Source: SABI01 sp963677695 (GTDB lineage Bacteria; Spirochaetota; Spirochaetia; Sphaerochaetales; Sphaerochaetaceae). From it: a stretch of DNA of 64,000 nucleotides. A model generated the notes under the pieces. That model saw only the letters and a program-made list of their open reading frames with translations. It made no database searches and was not told where the DNA came from. Of the stretch, positions 1-8,985 are shown one piece after another. The number at the start of each line of letters is the position of its first letter. Position 1 is the stretch's first letter. The stretch is taken from assembly GCA_963677695.2 (NCBI GenBank), contig CAXXUJ010000002.1, forward strand, positions 124,001 through 188,000, in the 5' to 3' direction. Position numbers and translations under genes: made by a program.

Positions 1-219
1 AAGGAGGCGGGGGTAGCAGACTACTCTATCTTCCTGGACGAAGAGACAGATACCCTCTTTGCAGTTCAGAAGGTTGATCCCAGCGGATCAGGTTCACAGG
101 ACCTCGGATCAACCGAGATCGTTCAGAAGTGGTGGGCCTACATGGCTGATATCATGGAAACGAATGAAGATAATTCTCCTGTTTCCATTGAACTGCCTGA
201 ATTGTTTTATCTCGCCTGA
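1..219 (+). CDS. rhaM: L-rhamnose mutarotase, C-terminal part (5' end outside window)
   Basis: The first 73 codons read without a stop and end at TGA 217-219. The peptide has the C-terminal signature of the RhaM/DUF718 family: YSIFLDEETDTLFA, then the paired tryptophans in QKWWAYMADIM, then a TN.DNSPVS..L tail. Family members interconvert the alpha and beta anomers of L-rhamnose as a small cytoplasmic enzyme of about 105 residues, so about 30 residues lie upstream of the window. A second, divergent RhaM-family gene lies at 23324-23647. The upstream gene neighbourhood cannot be seen. Confidence 0.85.
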   Translation, partial: KEAGVADYSIFLDEETDTLFAVQKVDPSGSGSQDLGSTEIVQKWWAYMADIMETNEDNSPVSIELPELFYLA

Positions 220-472
220 CATCGGCCCTGAAGTATAATGCAGTCAATTTTTTAACATAAGAAATTTGCTCATAACGTTTTATATTTACTAACATATGTT
301 TCTCGTCGGAATGACCGGTTCTTTTATTGTCCTGTGTCATATGGTATGCTTACAGTCTGTTGAACACCGTACGATTGCTTCGAACACTGATTGATGAAGG
401 AGAATCATTCTGAGGACTCAGCATAATCATTCGAAACGAAAAACTCTCCATCTCTCGTTCAGACAGGGACGG

Positions 473-1777
473 GTGATCTTGGTCACCCTCTTCATTTCAT
501 TGGCAGTGATAGCTGCCGGTTATATGTTTTCTTCTGCGGTACACCGTAATATCATCCAGAACAACAGGCTCGAGATTCAGGAACGTTTCATCTATTTTCA
601 GGATGGTCTGCAGGGAATCTTTCAGACAGGGGAAAGCCTCGCGAACAGCTTTGAAGCGTATATCCATGCTGGTTTGGCTGATTCTGATTCGCAAACAGAT
701 GAATACCTTTCGTCTCTCATCCAGAAATATGACGATTACGTGCAGATCATTGGAATGGTGAAGGACACCACTATCATCTACTCGTTCCCTCATTCCGATG
801 AAGAACCTCTCAATGTCGACCTGACAGAAGTTGAGAATCAGAGAGAGGGGGTGCTGACTGTTAAGAGAAAGAGAGAAACTATGTTTGAAGGGCCGTTGCC
901 TCTCATCATCGGAGGGGAAGGGTTTATCATGCGTATCCCGCTTCTTGACCAGGACGGCGGGTACTGGGGGCAGACAAGTATCGTGATGGGGCGTGAGAGC
1001 ATCGAGGAAAGAATCAAGGAGCTTGCGAGGGAATCCAACCTTGAGGTTCTTGTCTATACCGATCACGAAGAGAGTATGCGCCTTATGGGTGATGAGGAGA
1101 TGAAAAGGAAGAGTCCCTACCGCCTTGATGATGTGGGAAAAATCGGTTGGGTGGTGTATGCCCTGCCCGTGAACGGATGGTATGCCTTTACGAACCTGAG
1201 ATGGATTATTCTTCTCTTCGGTTTCATCCTCTCTGTTCTTGCCGGTATCTCCTACTATCGTCATGAACGTGCTGATTATCTTCTGCAGGCGAGTTTCACC
1301 CATGATGTGCTCACAGGACTCTATAACCGGCGATACCTCGATATGATTCAGAATACACTGAACAGGGACGGAAAAGCTGCCGGTGCGCTGATGTATGGTC
1401 TGATACTTATCGACCTTGACCGCTTCAAGTTAATCAATGATACCTACGGTCACCATGTAGGGGATCAGGTGCTGATCAGGGTAGGGGAGATTCTCCTCGG
1501 AGCCTGTAACGGAGAACCCCTCATATTCAGGATAGGAGGGGATGAGTTCCTGATTGTTCTGCCTGACACCGATTCAGAGGAGCAGTTAGAGGATATCCAC
1601 AGATGTGTCGACAACATCCTGAGTGAAGGTTTTAACGGTGATGAGTACCTTTCCCAGGTAGGTGCTAGTACCGGCTCCGCACTCTGTGACAGTTCGTGCA
1701 ATAGTTTCGATAAAGTTCTCAAGGAAGCAGATGAGCGGATGTATAAGCAGAAAACAGAACACCGCAGCAGGAAATGA
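473..1777 (+). CDS. membrane-anchored diguanylate cyclase (GGDEF)
   Basis: Makes the second messenger cyclic di-GMP from two GTP. An N-terminal membrane helix is followed by a likely periplasmic sensor region (about residues 30-240), a second helix (about 242-263, WIILLFGFILSVLAG) and a C-terminal GGDEF domain with DVLTGLYNRRYLD, YGHHVGDQ and the intact active-site motif RIGGDEF near residue 355. No RxxD inhibitory site is seen just before the motif. The GTG start at 473 has no Shine-Dalgarno and leaves almost no cytoplasmic lead. The frame stays open upstream to 410, where a CTG (or ATT at 407) sits 4-7 nt after AAGGAG at 397-402 and would add a basic leader, so the true start may be non-AUG. 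No enzyme partner gene is adjacent. Confidence 0.85.
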   Translation: MILVTLFISLAVIAAGYMFSSAVHRNIIQNNRLEIQERFIYFQDGLQGIFQTGESLANSFEAYIHAGLADSDSQTDEYLSSLIQKYDDYVQIIGMVKDTTIIYSFPHSDEEPLNVDLTEVENQREGVLTVKRKRETMFEGPLPLIIGGEGFIMRIPLLDQDGGYWGQTSIVMGRESIEERIKELARESNLEVLVYTDHEESMRLMGDEEMKRKSPYRLDDVGKIGWVVYALPVNGWYAFTNLRWIILLFGFILSVLAGISYYRHERADYLLQASFTHDVLTGLYNRRYLDMIQNTLNRDGKAAGALMYGLILIDLDRFKLINDTYGHHVGDQVLIRVGEILLGACNGEPLIFRIGGDEFLIVLPDTDSEEQLEDIHRCVDNILSEGFNGDEYLSQVGASTGSALCDSSCNSFDKVLKEADERMYKQKTEHRSRK

Positions 1778-1807
1778 AAAAAGGAGCTCTGCATAAGCAG
1801 AACTCCT
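1777..1807 (-). terminator. Rho-independent terminator of tRNA-Val
   Basis: An 11-bp stem (1782-1792 with 1797-1807, one C-A mismatch, loop ATAA) is followed on the minus strand by six T (1777-1782). It lies directly downstream of the minus-strand tRNA-Val and abuts the stop of the diguanylate cyclase gene. Confidence 0.8.
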
Positions 1808-1811
1808 GAAG

Positions 1812-1883
1812 TGAGACCGATCGGGTTTGAACCGATGACCCCTGCCGTGTGAAGGCAGTGCTCTCCCGCTGAGCTACGGTCTC
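1812..1883 (-). tRNA. tRNA-Val (anticodon CAC)
   Basis: Read on the minus strand it folds as a complete cloverleaf: acceptor GAGACCG/CGGTCTC, D stem GCTC/GAGC, anticodon stem CTGCC/GGCAG with loop TTCACAC (anticodon CAC), T stem ATCGG/CCGAT with TTCAAAC. No CCA is encoded; the discriminator base is A. The gene stands alone. Confidence 0.95.
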
Positions 1884-1934
1884 GAACGAAGGGTAGTGTA
1901 CCCTTATTTCTTATATTAGTCCAGTGGTTTTTCC

Positions 1935-1963
1935 TTGCAGGACGTATTCCCTTTGCGTATAAT
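1935..1963 (+). promoter_or_regulatory. sigma-70-type promoter of the Crp/Fnr gene
   Basis: TTGCAG (1935-1940) and a perfect TATAAT (1958-1963) are separated by 17 bp. Transcription should start near 1970, which argues against translation starting at any codon before that point. Confidence 0.65.
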
Positions 1964-1982
1964 AATGTTGCCTATGCAACAG

Positions 1983-2666
1983 ATGAATTCATTACAACCA
2001 TTTTACCCTATGCTCGTCAGCACCTCCCTTTTTTCAGATATCATAATTGATGATATGGATCAGCTTCTCTACTGCCTGAAAGGGCATAAAAAGGAGTATG
2101 AGACAGGAGAGTTCATCTTCCATGCCGAAGATACTCACGAGGAGTTCGGGGTGGTACTGGAAGGAAGAGTGCAGCTGATCACCGAAGATATGTTCGGCAA
2201 CCGGAGCATCACTGCAAAACTGAGTCAGGGGGAGATTTTCGGTCAGATCTCGACAACTGGTCATGCAGCCTTCTCTCCTGTGGCCGTAGTCTCCGACACC
2301 CCTTCTTCCATCATGTTTCTCACCTTCGGTCTTCTTGTCGCCCCCTGCACCAGGGCCTGCGCCTTCCATTCGAGAATCATCGAAAACATGATGAATGTAC
2401 TGGCGAAGAGGAATCTGCTGATGAATCAGAAGGTCTCCATCCTCTCCCAGAGAACGATGAGGGAGAAACTGCTTGCCTATCTTCATTTTCAGGCGAAGGA
2501 GCACAAAGCCGATGAGTTCGATATCCCGTTCAACAGGGATGAACTGGCAGACTATCTGTGTGTGAACCGCAGCGCCCTTTCAAGGGAGATCGCGAAGATG
2601 GTCGATGACGGATTGATAGAGACACAGAGGAACAGATTCATTCTCAATGAATCAACATTCCTGTAG
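1983..2666 (+). CDS. Crp/Fnr-family transcriptional regulator
   Basis: A DNA-binding regulator with an N-terminal cyclic-nucleotide-binding-type beta barrel (FHAEDTHEEFGVVLEGRVQLI, then a GEIFGQIS segment) and a C-terminal winged helix (FNRDELADYLCVNRSALSREIAKMVDDGLIE). The frame is open back to 1935, but the promoter at 1935-1963 makes an ATG at 1974 or 1983 more credible; 1983 is chosen and no clear ribosome site decides it. It lacks the N-terminal cysteine set of classical Fnr, so an oxygen-sensing Fe-S cluster is not supported. The aldehyde dehydrogenase gene starts 8 bp downstream and is likely co-transcribed. The effector is unknown. Confidence 0.85.
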   Translation: MNSLQPFYPMLVSTSLFSDIIIDDMDQLLYCLKGHKKEYETGEFIFHAEDTHEEFGVVLEGRVQLITEDMFGNRSITAKLSQGEIFGQISTTGHAAFSPVAVVSDTPSSIMFLTFGLLVAPCTRACAFHSRIIENMMNVLAKRNLLMNQKVSILSQRTMREKLLAYLHFQAKEHKADEFDIPFNRDELADYLCVNRSALSREIAKMVDDGLIETQRNRFILNESTFL

Positions 2667-2674
2667 GAGCACCT

Positions 2675-4033
2675 ATGGATATACATGAGATAGTGGAGGA
2701 ACAGAGAGCGTTTTTCAGAAGCGGTGAGACCCTTCCGTTCGCATTTCGGTACAAGAAGCTTGAACAGCTCAGGAACAGTATCACCTCGAGGATGGCGGAA
2801 CTGGAAGGTGCTCTGTACCAGGATCTTCATAAGAGTGCTCACGAAGCGTACATGAGTGAGATCTCTCTCGTGCTTGAAGAGATCCGCTACCATATGAAGC
2901 ACCTGAAGAGGTGGATGAAACCTCAGAGGGTAGTTCCCTCCCTCGGTCAGATACCCTCGACAGTGAAGATTCACAGGGACCCGAAGGGTGTGGTTCTCAT
3001 CATGAGTCCCTGGAACTATCCTGTACTTCTGACACTCTCTCCCTTAGTGGGTGCGATCAGCTCAGGGAACTGCACGGTCCTGAAACCCTCTGCCTATTCA
3101 CCTGCGAGCTCTGCTCTCCTGAAGGATATCCTCCATGAGATATTCCCTTCCACGTACGTACACGTTGTTGAAGGGGGGAGGGCTGAAAACTCAGCGCTCC
3201 TGAAGGAACGGTTCGACCATATCTTCTTCACCGGCAGTACATTGGTGGGAAAAGTGGTTATGAAGGCGGCAGCGGAATATCTTACGCCCGTCACGTTGGA
3301 ACTGGGCGGGAAGAGTCCTGCAATTGTAGAGAACAGTGCAGATATTTCTCTGGCGGCAAAAAGAATCGTGTTCGGCAAACTGATCAACGCCGGACAGACC
3401 TGTATTGCCCCCGACCATGTCTTTATCGAGAGCGGATGTTTTTCTGCCTTCATCAGGGAAGTGAAGAAGGAACTGCTTGCAGCACTCGGAAAGGATCCTC
3501 TTTCCCATCCGGACTTTCCCCGCATTATCAATGAGAAACAGTATGACCGCCTGAATACCTATCTTTCGGGCCAGGAGCTTCTCCATGGAGGCCGTTGCGA
3601 GTTCCCGAGAATCGAACCGACAATCCTGACTCCCTCGAAGGATGCCTCTGTCATGCAGGAGGAGATCTTCGGACCTCTCCTGCCTGTCATCACCTTCGAA
3701 ACGATCGATGAGGTGATCGAGGAGTTGAAATTCAAGGAGAAACCTCTTGCCCTTTATCTCTTCACCAAAGATGCTTCGGTGAAAAGGAAGATTCTCTCTT
3801 CTCTTTCATTCGGAGGGGGATGCATAAATGATACGATCGTCCATATCGCATCGACCAGGACTCCCTTCGGGGGAGTGGGCGCGAGCGGAATGGGTTCCTA
3901 TCACGGGAAACGTTCCTTCATGACCTTTACTCATGAGAAGGTGGTGGTGGACAAGGGGAGTTTCTTTGATCTGCCTGTCAGATATCATCCCTATACCGAA
4001 GGAAAGAAGAAACTTCTGAGAAAACTGCTTTAG
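2675..4033 (+). CDS. aldehyde dehydrogenase, class 3-like, NAD(P)-dependent
   Basis: Oxidises an aldehyde to its acid with NAD(P). At 452 residues it has the length of the ALDH3/AlkH group. Visible landmarks are MSPWNYPVLLTLSPL, the nucleotide-loop FFTGSTLVGKVV, the glutamate in TLELGGKSP (near residue 209), the catalytic cysteine in GQTCIAPD (near residue 242) and EEIFGPLLPVITF. The C-terminal basic tail (GKKKLLRKLL) fits membrane association in some ALDH3 members. It follows the Crp/Fnr gene by 8 bp, so the pair probably forms one transcript. Its 3' end overlaps the stop of the convergent lipoprotein gene by 4 bp. The substrate cannot be told. Confidence 0.9.
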   Translation: MDIHEIVEEQRAFFRSGETLPFAFRYKKLEQLRNSITSRMAELEGALYQDLHKSAHEAYMSEISLVLEEIRYHMKHLKRWMKPQRVVPSLGQIPSTVKIHRDPKGVVLIMSPWNYPVLLTLSPLVGAISSGNCTVLKPSAYSPASSALLKDILHEIFPSTYVHVVEGGRAENSALLKERFDHIFFTGSTLVGKVVMKAAAEYLTPVTLELGGKSPAIVENSADISLAAKRIVFGKLINAGQTCIAPDHVFIESGCFSAFIREVKKELLAALGKDPLSHPDFPRIINEKQYDRLNTYLSGQELLHGGRCEFPRIEPTILTPSKDASVMQEEIFGPLLPVITFETIDEVIEELKFKEKPLALYLFTKDASVKRKILSSLSFGGGCINDTIVHIASTRTPFGGVGASGMGSYHGKRSFMTFTHEKVVVDKGSFFDLPVRYHPYTEGKKKLLRKLL

Positions 4034-5529
4034 CTGTTCTGATTCTCGATCAGGTCCATGATCTCAAGAGCCTTCGTATGCCATGATGCCGGCACTCCGT
4101 ACCTGTCACCCTTTCCGTGCTTCACCTCGATAGGGGGAAGTCCCTGCTGGATGAGCGTGAGGATCGGTCTGGGAGAAGTGAGCGTGTAGAGCGAAAGGAT
4201 ACTGTCGGTCCGGTAGGCAAGGTAGTCGTCTGTATACCTTCCGATCACCGTCTCCTTTTTTGTGATGGTGATGATGAGGTCTATGTTTTCAGGGTTTGTA
4301 TACTGGTTATGGTAGGTGTAGAAGCGTGGTCTCTCCTCATTCATCAAATCAATGAAGAGGGGGTGAGTCCCTTCCACGATGGGTGTAAGTCCCAGCGGAT
4401 TGCTGCTTACTTCCAGCGATGATACATATCCTCCGAAAAAGGAATTCGCCCGTGTATCGGTATCTGTGCTGAGGGGGAAGAACTGAATGCCCCCGTCGGT
4501 CATCGTCTCCCCTATCACTGCGAAGCGTCGGTCAGTGGAGAGGCGGATAGCATACCAGCGGTCCATATCGTACCCGTTCCGGTAGAATACCATGTCATCC
4601 ATCATATGAAGAGAGGAAGCCTTGTCGGCGCTCAGTTTCATAATTCCTGTGCCGTCAAGGTGGGAGGCATAGAGACCTCCTTTCACATCAGCGATCACGA
4701 GTGTATGGGAGAGAATCGCATACTCTTTCACGTCGATCATTGATGCTCTTTCCCGCTCATTCGGGTCGATGAGAGAAATTCTTCTCAGCTCGAAGCCGTT
4801 CCTGTAGTAAAGGTACTGACCCGAGATCTGTGCATCGATGAACGGGCCTCCTCCTATCCTTGAGATTTCAAGGAGGGAGTTTCTGTCGTATACCGCCATC
4901 TCCTCATTCTCATCTGCACCAACTATGGTGTATATATGGTTGGAATCGATGTTGAGGAGCCTTCCGGCTTCAAACAGGAGCTGACTGACCACGGGTGTCT
5001 CCTCGGCGGTGACGCTGTAGATATTCCCGTCAATGTCACTGAAGTACCCTATACCGTCGAAGAACTCGAAGGCAGTCGCCTCACAGCCGCACAGCTGTTC
5101 GCTGATGAAGGTATCGAGGTTCAGTCTGCTCGGGTAGGTGTCGAGATAATAGATATCGGAACCTATCTTGGTCACCATGGGACCGTTCATCTCTGATATA
5201 TAATCGTACTGGGTGGAATAACTGTCCAAATATTGGAGAGGGATGCTCTGAAGGTAACTGAGGACTGAATCGTCTCCGAACTCCATCCGCTGGACAATTT
5301 CCAGCTGATCACCTGCGATGAGGATCTCACCTCCGTTCCTGATATTTCCGGGAGTATTCCCCCTCAGGTACTGAAATTCATCATACGCAAGTACATTGAT
5401 ACGGTTCTCTATCTCTCTGGCAACTTCCCCATCGATGATGAGAGTATCGGAAGAGGCGCAGCCCGCAAGGAGAAGAAAGAGAGAGAGGAGAGTGAACATT
5501 GCTGTAGAACGTATCAGTTTCTTCCGCAT
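4030..5529 (-). CDS. predicted lipoprotein with propeller-like repeats, function unknown
   Basis: The start is placed at MRKKLIRS, which has AAGGA just upstream; the open frame 14 codons further out overlaps the neighbouring gene's end and lacks a signal. Residues 1-24 form a lipoprotein signal with lipobox LLAGC, so the protein should be anchored outside the inner membrane. The remainder (about 475 residues) shows repeating short beta patterns of the type I..YD/YYLDTYPS, YFSDIDGNIYSV, YLYYRNGFELRRI, GLYASHLDGTGI, as in DUF5050-like or beta-propeller proteins; this is a pattern match only. Its start lies 17 bp after the stop of the Gfo/Idh gene, suggesting one operon. Confidence 0.7.
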   Translation of the reverse strand: MRKKLIRSTAMFTLLSLFLLLAGCASSDTLIIDGEVAREIENRINVLAYDEFQYLRGNTPGNIRNGGEILIAGDQLEIVQRMEFGDDSVLSYLQSIPLQYLDSYSTQYDYISEMNGPMVTKIGSDIYYLDTYPSRLNLDTFISEQLCGCEATAFEFFDGIGYFSDIDGNIYSVTAEETPVVSQLLFEAGRLLNIDSNHIYTIVGADENEEMAVYDRNSLLEISRIGGGPFIDAQISGQYLYYRNGFELRRISLIDPNERERASMIDVKEYAILSHTLVIADVKGGLYASHLDGTGIMKLSADKASSLHMMDDMVFYRNGYDMDRWYAIRLSTDRRFAVIGETMTDGGIQFFPLSTDTDTRANSFFGGYVSSLEVSSNPLGLTPIVEGTHPLFIDLMNEERPRFYTYHNQYTNPENIDLIITITKKETVIGRYTDDYLAYRTDSILSLYTLTSPRPILTLIQQGLPPIEVKHGKGDRYGVPASWHTKALEIMDLIENQNS

Positions 5530-5546
5530 AAATCCTTCTCTACCCC

Positions 5547-6620
5547 TCAACTGAAGCTGACCGGGGCACAACTGCGTCCGCTTTCATATATGCCTTCAAT
5601 GATCTTCATTGTCTCCCTTCCATCCTCACCGCGCACCAGAGGGTCAGTTCCCCGAACGATCGAATGTACGACATCTTCTATCTGACGGGTGAAGAAATAG
5701 GTTTCGGGATCTATGGAGGCAAAGAACTCCCGGTCCTCTTCCTGGAAATCGGAAAGGTAATCCGCTTCACCCTTCAATGTCCAGATATCATTGACAGGGA
5801 CTGAGAATGTATCGCGTTTTCCGTCGGTTTCCATCACAAACCCGTACGTTGATGATACTACAGCTCCCGTTGATCCGCATATATGAATATGTCTGTGTAT
5901 GTCGGGATTCTGTGAATTGCTCACAAGGATAGAGGCGAGAGCTCCGCTCTCGAAATTCACTGTCGCAACAGCACTGTCTTCTACTTCGATATAGGGATGG
6001 TTGAAATTAGACCACTGACCGTACACGCTGGAAACGGGGCCTAGGAACCAGTGAAGAAGGTCGAGGAGGTGGGGAGCCTGGTTGATCAGAATACCGCCGC
6101 CTTCCATGTCCCACGTTCCTCTCCAGGGTGCGCTTTCATAGTAGGCCTGGCCTCTCCAGCCAAGGAGCGAGAGCTGGGCGAGGATCGGAGTACCGAGCTT
6201 TCCACCGTCTATCGCATCGCGGATGCGCATGTTTGAAGGGTACCAGCGTCTCTGGGAGACTACTGAAAGGACTTTTCCTGCCTTTTCGGCCGCTATGATC
6301 ATGTCAGTCGCTTCGGCGACAGTGAGTGCCATTGGTTTCTCCACAAGCACATGGCAGCCTGCATCAAGAGCTTCGAGGGTCTGATCATGGTGGAGAGGGT
6401 GGGGAGTGGCAATAACAACAGCATCGATATGATCGTACTTCACCATTTCGAACACATCGCATCTGGCGCTTATTCCAAACTCGGAGGCAAAGGCCTCCCG
6501 TTTCTTCTCATCCCGGCCGCAGACGCTGATGAGATCAGCTCCCGCTGCCGCCTTGATCGCCTTCGCATGTTCTCTGGCTATAATACCGTATCCTATAATA
6601 CCGAACCTGACTCTTTCCAT
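5547..6620 (-). CDS. Gfo/Idh/MocA-family NAD(P)-dependent oxidoreductase
   Basis: At 357 residues it has a Rossmann fold at the start (FGIIGYGIIAREHAKAIKAA) and the family's EKPMALTVAEATDMI motif with the conserved lysine near residue 93, followed by GGGILINQAPHLLDLLHWFLGP, which carries the typical aspartate/histidine of the active site. Members oxidise or epimerise sugars, inositols and related compounds. A GGAG 9 nt upstream supports the ATG. The gene probably precedes the lipoprotein gene in one transcript. The exact substrate is not visible. Confidence 0.85.
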   Translation of the reverse strand: MERVRFGIIGYGIIAREHAKAIKAAAGADLISVCGRDEKKREAFASEFGISARCDVFEMVKYDHIDAVVIATPHPLHHDQTLEALDAGCHVLVEKPMALTVAEATDMIIAAEKAGKVLSVVSQRRWYPSNMRIRDAIDGGKLGTPILAQLSLLGWRGQAYYESAPWRGTWDMEGGGILINQAPHLLDLLHWFLGPVSSVYGQWSNFNHPYIEVEDSAVATVNFESGALASILVSNSQNPDIHRHIHICGSTGAVVSSTYGFVMETDGKRDTFSVPVNDIWTLKGEADYLSDFQEEDREFFASIDPETYFFTRQIEDVVHSIVRGTDPLVRGEDGRETMKIIEGIYESGRSCAPVSFS

Positions 6621-6733
6621 GTGGGGTATCTCCTGTCTGCCCTATCCCTTCAGTGTGGAATGAAAAACCTTCCCTCACCCTTCTTCTCACCTCATTCTAT
6701 CATGATTCCGTCAACCGGAACAGTGGGAGCCCC

Positions 6734-8305
6734 TCAGGGCAGCATCCTGCCTCTCATCTTTTTCATGAGCGTATCAGAAAAGGTTTCCAGCTTCTCAAGT
6801 ACATGAGATTTCTGGTTCCGTTTCTTTGCATGATGGGAGAACTGAGTACTGAGGAAACGGTAGACTGCATGACAAAAATCAGGTTCTTCAGAAGTGAATA
6901 TGAGAGATGGCGTTGTATCCTTTATGACGGTCATTCGTTTATTCCCGCTCGAAAGGATCTGAACCCCTTCGGAGAAATTATGCGTCCTTGTAAGTACGAT
7001 CTGCAGGTTCTCATAGTTTCTCAGAGTCTCCATCACATACGCAAGGTGCGCATGGTATTCGGCAGGGAGGTAGGTGATCGGCTGCCGAAGTACGGTGGAA
7101 CAGGCCTTCAGGGGAACCTGAGCCTTCACTACCTCGGTGATACGCGGAAGGGTCATGAAAAGGCGGATTGGTGATGTTTCAAGATAGGTTTGTACCCGGC
7201 TTTCCAATGTCCTTCTTGTCTTGCAGACCTGTTCAATCGTGTCCGTCGGCAGCTGATGTCTTGTGAGGATGTCGGCAAGGAGGTGATCAGGCATGAAAAG
7301 CGAGCATAGGACTTCGGATGCATAGAGTTTCTTCGGCTGTGCTGTGATCATCCTCTCTATGGTGTCGTAATAGTCTTCGATGCCCGTGAGATGTGAGCTT
7401 CTCAGCAGAGGTCTGCTTGATTCAAGAAGATGCTGGAACTGATTATGATAGGTTCTCACATTCTCCATCTCCCCGCTCAGAATATAGACTCTGTCATCAA
7501 GGGCATAGGTATGGGGACTGGTGGCATGGAGAACATACTCGTCATTGAAGAGAAAGAGGGTATGGTCGAAGAGTTTCACACCCTTTGAAAGAAGGGCGTA
7601 GCTCTCTATTACTCCTGTCATATAGGAGGGGATCCATCTCTTCACAGCCTCTCCCAGTTCTCTCGGTGACCGTGACAGGTTGTGGATGATGGTTATCCTG
7701 CATCCGTTATTGATCGCATCAAGGAGGAGAGACTGCCAGAAACCCGGAGGGTCAAGGCGGTCATTCATCCAGTCCATCGGCTCTTCGCTGAACAGGTAGA
7801 GCTGCTTCTGTGGAGAATCGGACTGGGCTGCAAGGGTGAGCAGCCTGATCACTCCCTCCCTGATTCCCTGAATTCCCTTCAGTTTCTCTTCACTCGTAAG
7901 CTCCTCTGAATTCCAATGGGACTGGAGCGTGAACGATGAGTTTGCCCTGTTCATCTCCCAGAGACTGATAGCCTTGAAGAACATTCCTATGCTTTCACTG
8001 TCGATTTCATGGTAATCAAGGAGGAATGTTTGGAGTAGGGGAGCAAACACTTCCTTCGTATCCTCTTCGGGAGAGTAATCAGCTTCGAAAAGCTTACTCA
8101 GTGCCGTTTTCTGATACTCCTGCGTGATATGTCCTGCAATGAGGGAAGAGAGCTGGTCTATATAACCGGAGGAGGGGGAGGGAATGCGTTTCCCTGTTCT
8201 GAATCTGCTGACTAAAGAGGGGTCAATGTTCAGCGCCTGGGCGACTTCACTGTTCGTCAGATGGGTCATGTTCAGCAGGAGATCAAGTTTTTCATGAAAA
8301 GTCAT
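6734..8305 (-). CDS. large HTH (XRE-type) regulator with uncharacterised sensor region
   Basis: Residues about 1-60 form a Cro/C1-type helix-turn-helix (TNSEVAQALNIDPSLVSRFRTGKRIP). The remaining roughly 460 residues match no domain I can name. They include mixed segments such as CRITIIHNLSRSPRELGEAVKRW and FDHTLFLFNDEYVLHATSPH that resemble a globular sensor fold. The ATG at 8305 is preferred to the one at 8314 because GAGAGGA then stands 8 nt away. A single-gene transcript seems likely; the divergent deaminase operon begins 165 bp away and could be its target. No signal peptide or membrane helix is present. Confidence 0.7.
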   Translation of the reverse strand: MTFHEKLDLLLNMTHLTNSEVAQALNIDPSLVSRFRTGKRIPSPSSGYIDQLSSLIAGHITQEYQKTALSKLFEADYSPEEDTKEVFAPLLQTFLLDYHEIDSESIGMFFKAISLWEMNRANSSFTLQSHWNSEELTSEEKLKGIQGIREGVIRLLTLAAQSDSPQKQLYLFSEEPMDWMNDRLDPPGFWQSLLLDAINNGCRITIIHNLSRSPRELGEAVKRWIPSYMTGVIESYALLSKGVKLFDHTLFLFNDEYVLHATSPHTYALDDRVYILSGEMENVRTYHNQFQHLLESSRPLLRSSHLTGIEDYYDTIERMITAQPKKLYASEVLCSLFMPDHLLADILTRHQLPTDTIEQVCKTRRTLESRVQTYLETSPIRLFMTLPRITEVVKAQVPLKACSTVLRQPITYLPAEYHAHLAYVMETLRNYENLQIVLTRTHNFSEGVQILSSGNKRMTVIKDTTPSLIFTSEEPDFCHAVYRFLSTQFSHHAKKRNQKSHVLEKLETFSDTLMKKMRGRMLP

Positions 8306-8470
8306 TGAGCGCATCCTCTCTACGTTCTTTCATACATTCACCTGATTGAATGAAGGTGTTCGAACGCGAGAGAGTGGGTGGTGTCTATCGATACCATCCA
8401 TTCTTTCCCATACTGGTTAAGGCCCTGAACATATGATAAAGTGGGGTAATTATACCTGAAAGGAAGTAAT

Positions 8471-8977
8471 ATGGGAACAGTTGAAGGCCGGCTCACAGAG
8501 AGAGACATGGAGCTGCTGTATGAAACAGCAAGGATTGCACGTGAATCACGTGCCGGGGGAAATCATCCGTTCGGTGCCCTGATAGCAGATAGGGACGGGA
8601 AGATCATCATGGAGCAGACCAATACGGTCAATACCGAACACAATGACTGCGGCCATGCCGAGACCGAGATACTGATCAAGGCATCAAAGGCCTATGAGAG
8701 AGATTTCCTCGCCTCCTGCACCCTCTATACCTCGATCGAACCCTGTGCCATGTGCACCGGAGCACTCTACTGGTCGAATGTCGGAAGACTCGTCTACGGT
8801 CTCACCGAAGAGAAACTGCTTGAACTCACTGGCAGCAACCCTGAGAATCCTACCTTCTCCCTTCCCTGCAGGAACGTGATCGACAAAGGACAGAAAGATA
8901 TCGTCGTTGTCGGTCCGGTTGATGATGCGGCTTTCGAAAAGCGTGTTGTCGAAGACCACATCGGTTTCTGGGACTAG
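8471..8977 (+). CDS. zinc-dependent nucleoside/nucleobase deaminase
   Basis: A 168-residue cytidine-deaminase-fold enzyme. The zinc and catalytic motifs are present: CGHAETEIL (His ligand and catalytic Glu) and EPCAMCTGALYW (two Cys ligands). GGNHPFGALIADRDGKII is typical of the guanine-deaminase/TadA-like branch. The C-terminus ends in a tryptophan-containing tail, as in GuaD-type enzymes. It is the first gene of a tight operon with mtnA-like and mtnP-like genes (8-bp gap), so a purine or methylthio-purine substrate is plausible. The start is supported by AAGGAAG upstream. Confidence 0.85.
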   Translation: MGTVEGRLTERDMELLYETARIARESRAGGNHPFGALIADRDGKIIMEQTNTVNTEHNDCGHAETEILIKASKAYERDFLASCTLYTSIEPCAMCTGALYWSNVGRLVYGLTEEKLLELTGSNPENPTFSLPCRNVIDKGQKDIVVVGPVDDAAFEKRVVEDHIGFWD

Positions 8978-8985
8978 GAATTGCG

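Noticed and set aside
497..1303. Long open frame on the strand opposite the diguanylate cyclase gene
   Set aside because: It lies fully antisense to a well-supported GGDEF gene, has no ribosome site and its peptide shows no domain; similar antisense frames occur opposite many genes in this window.
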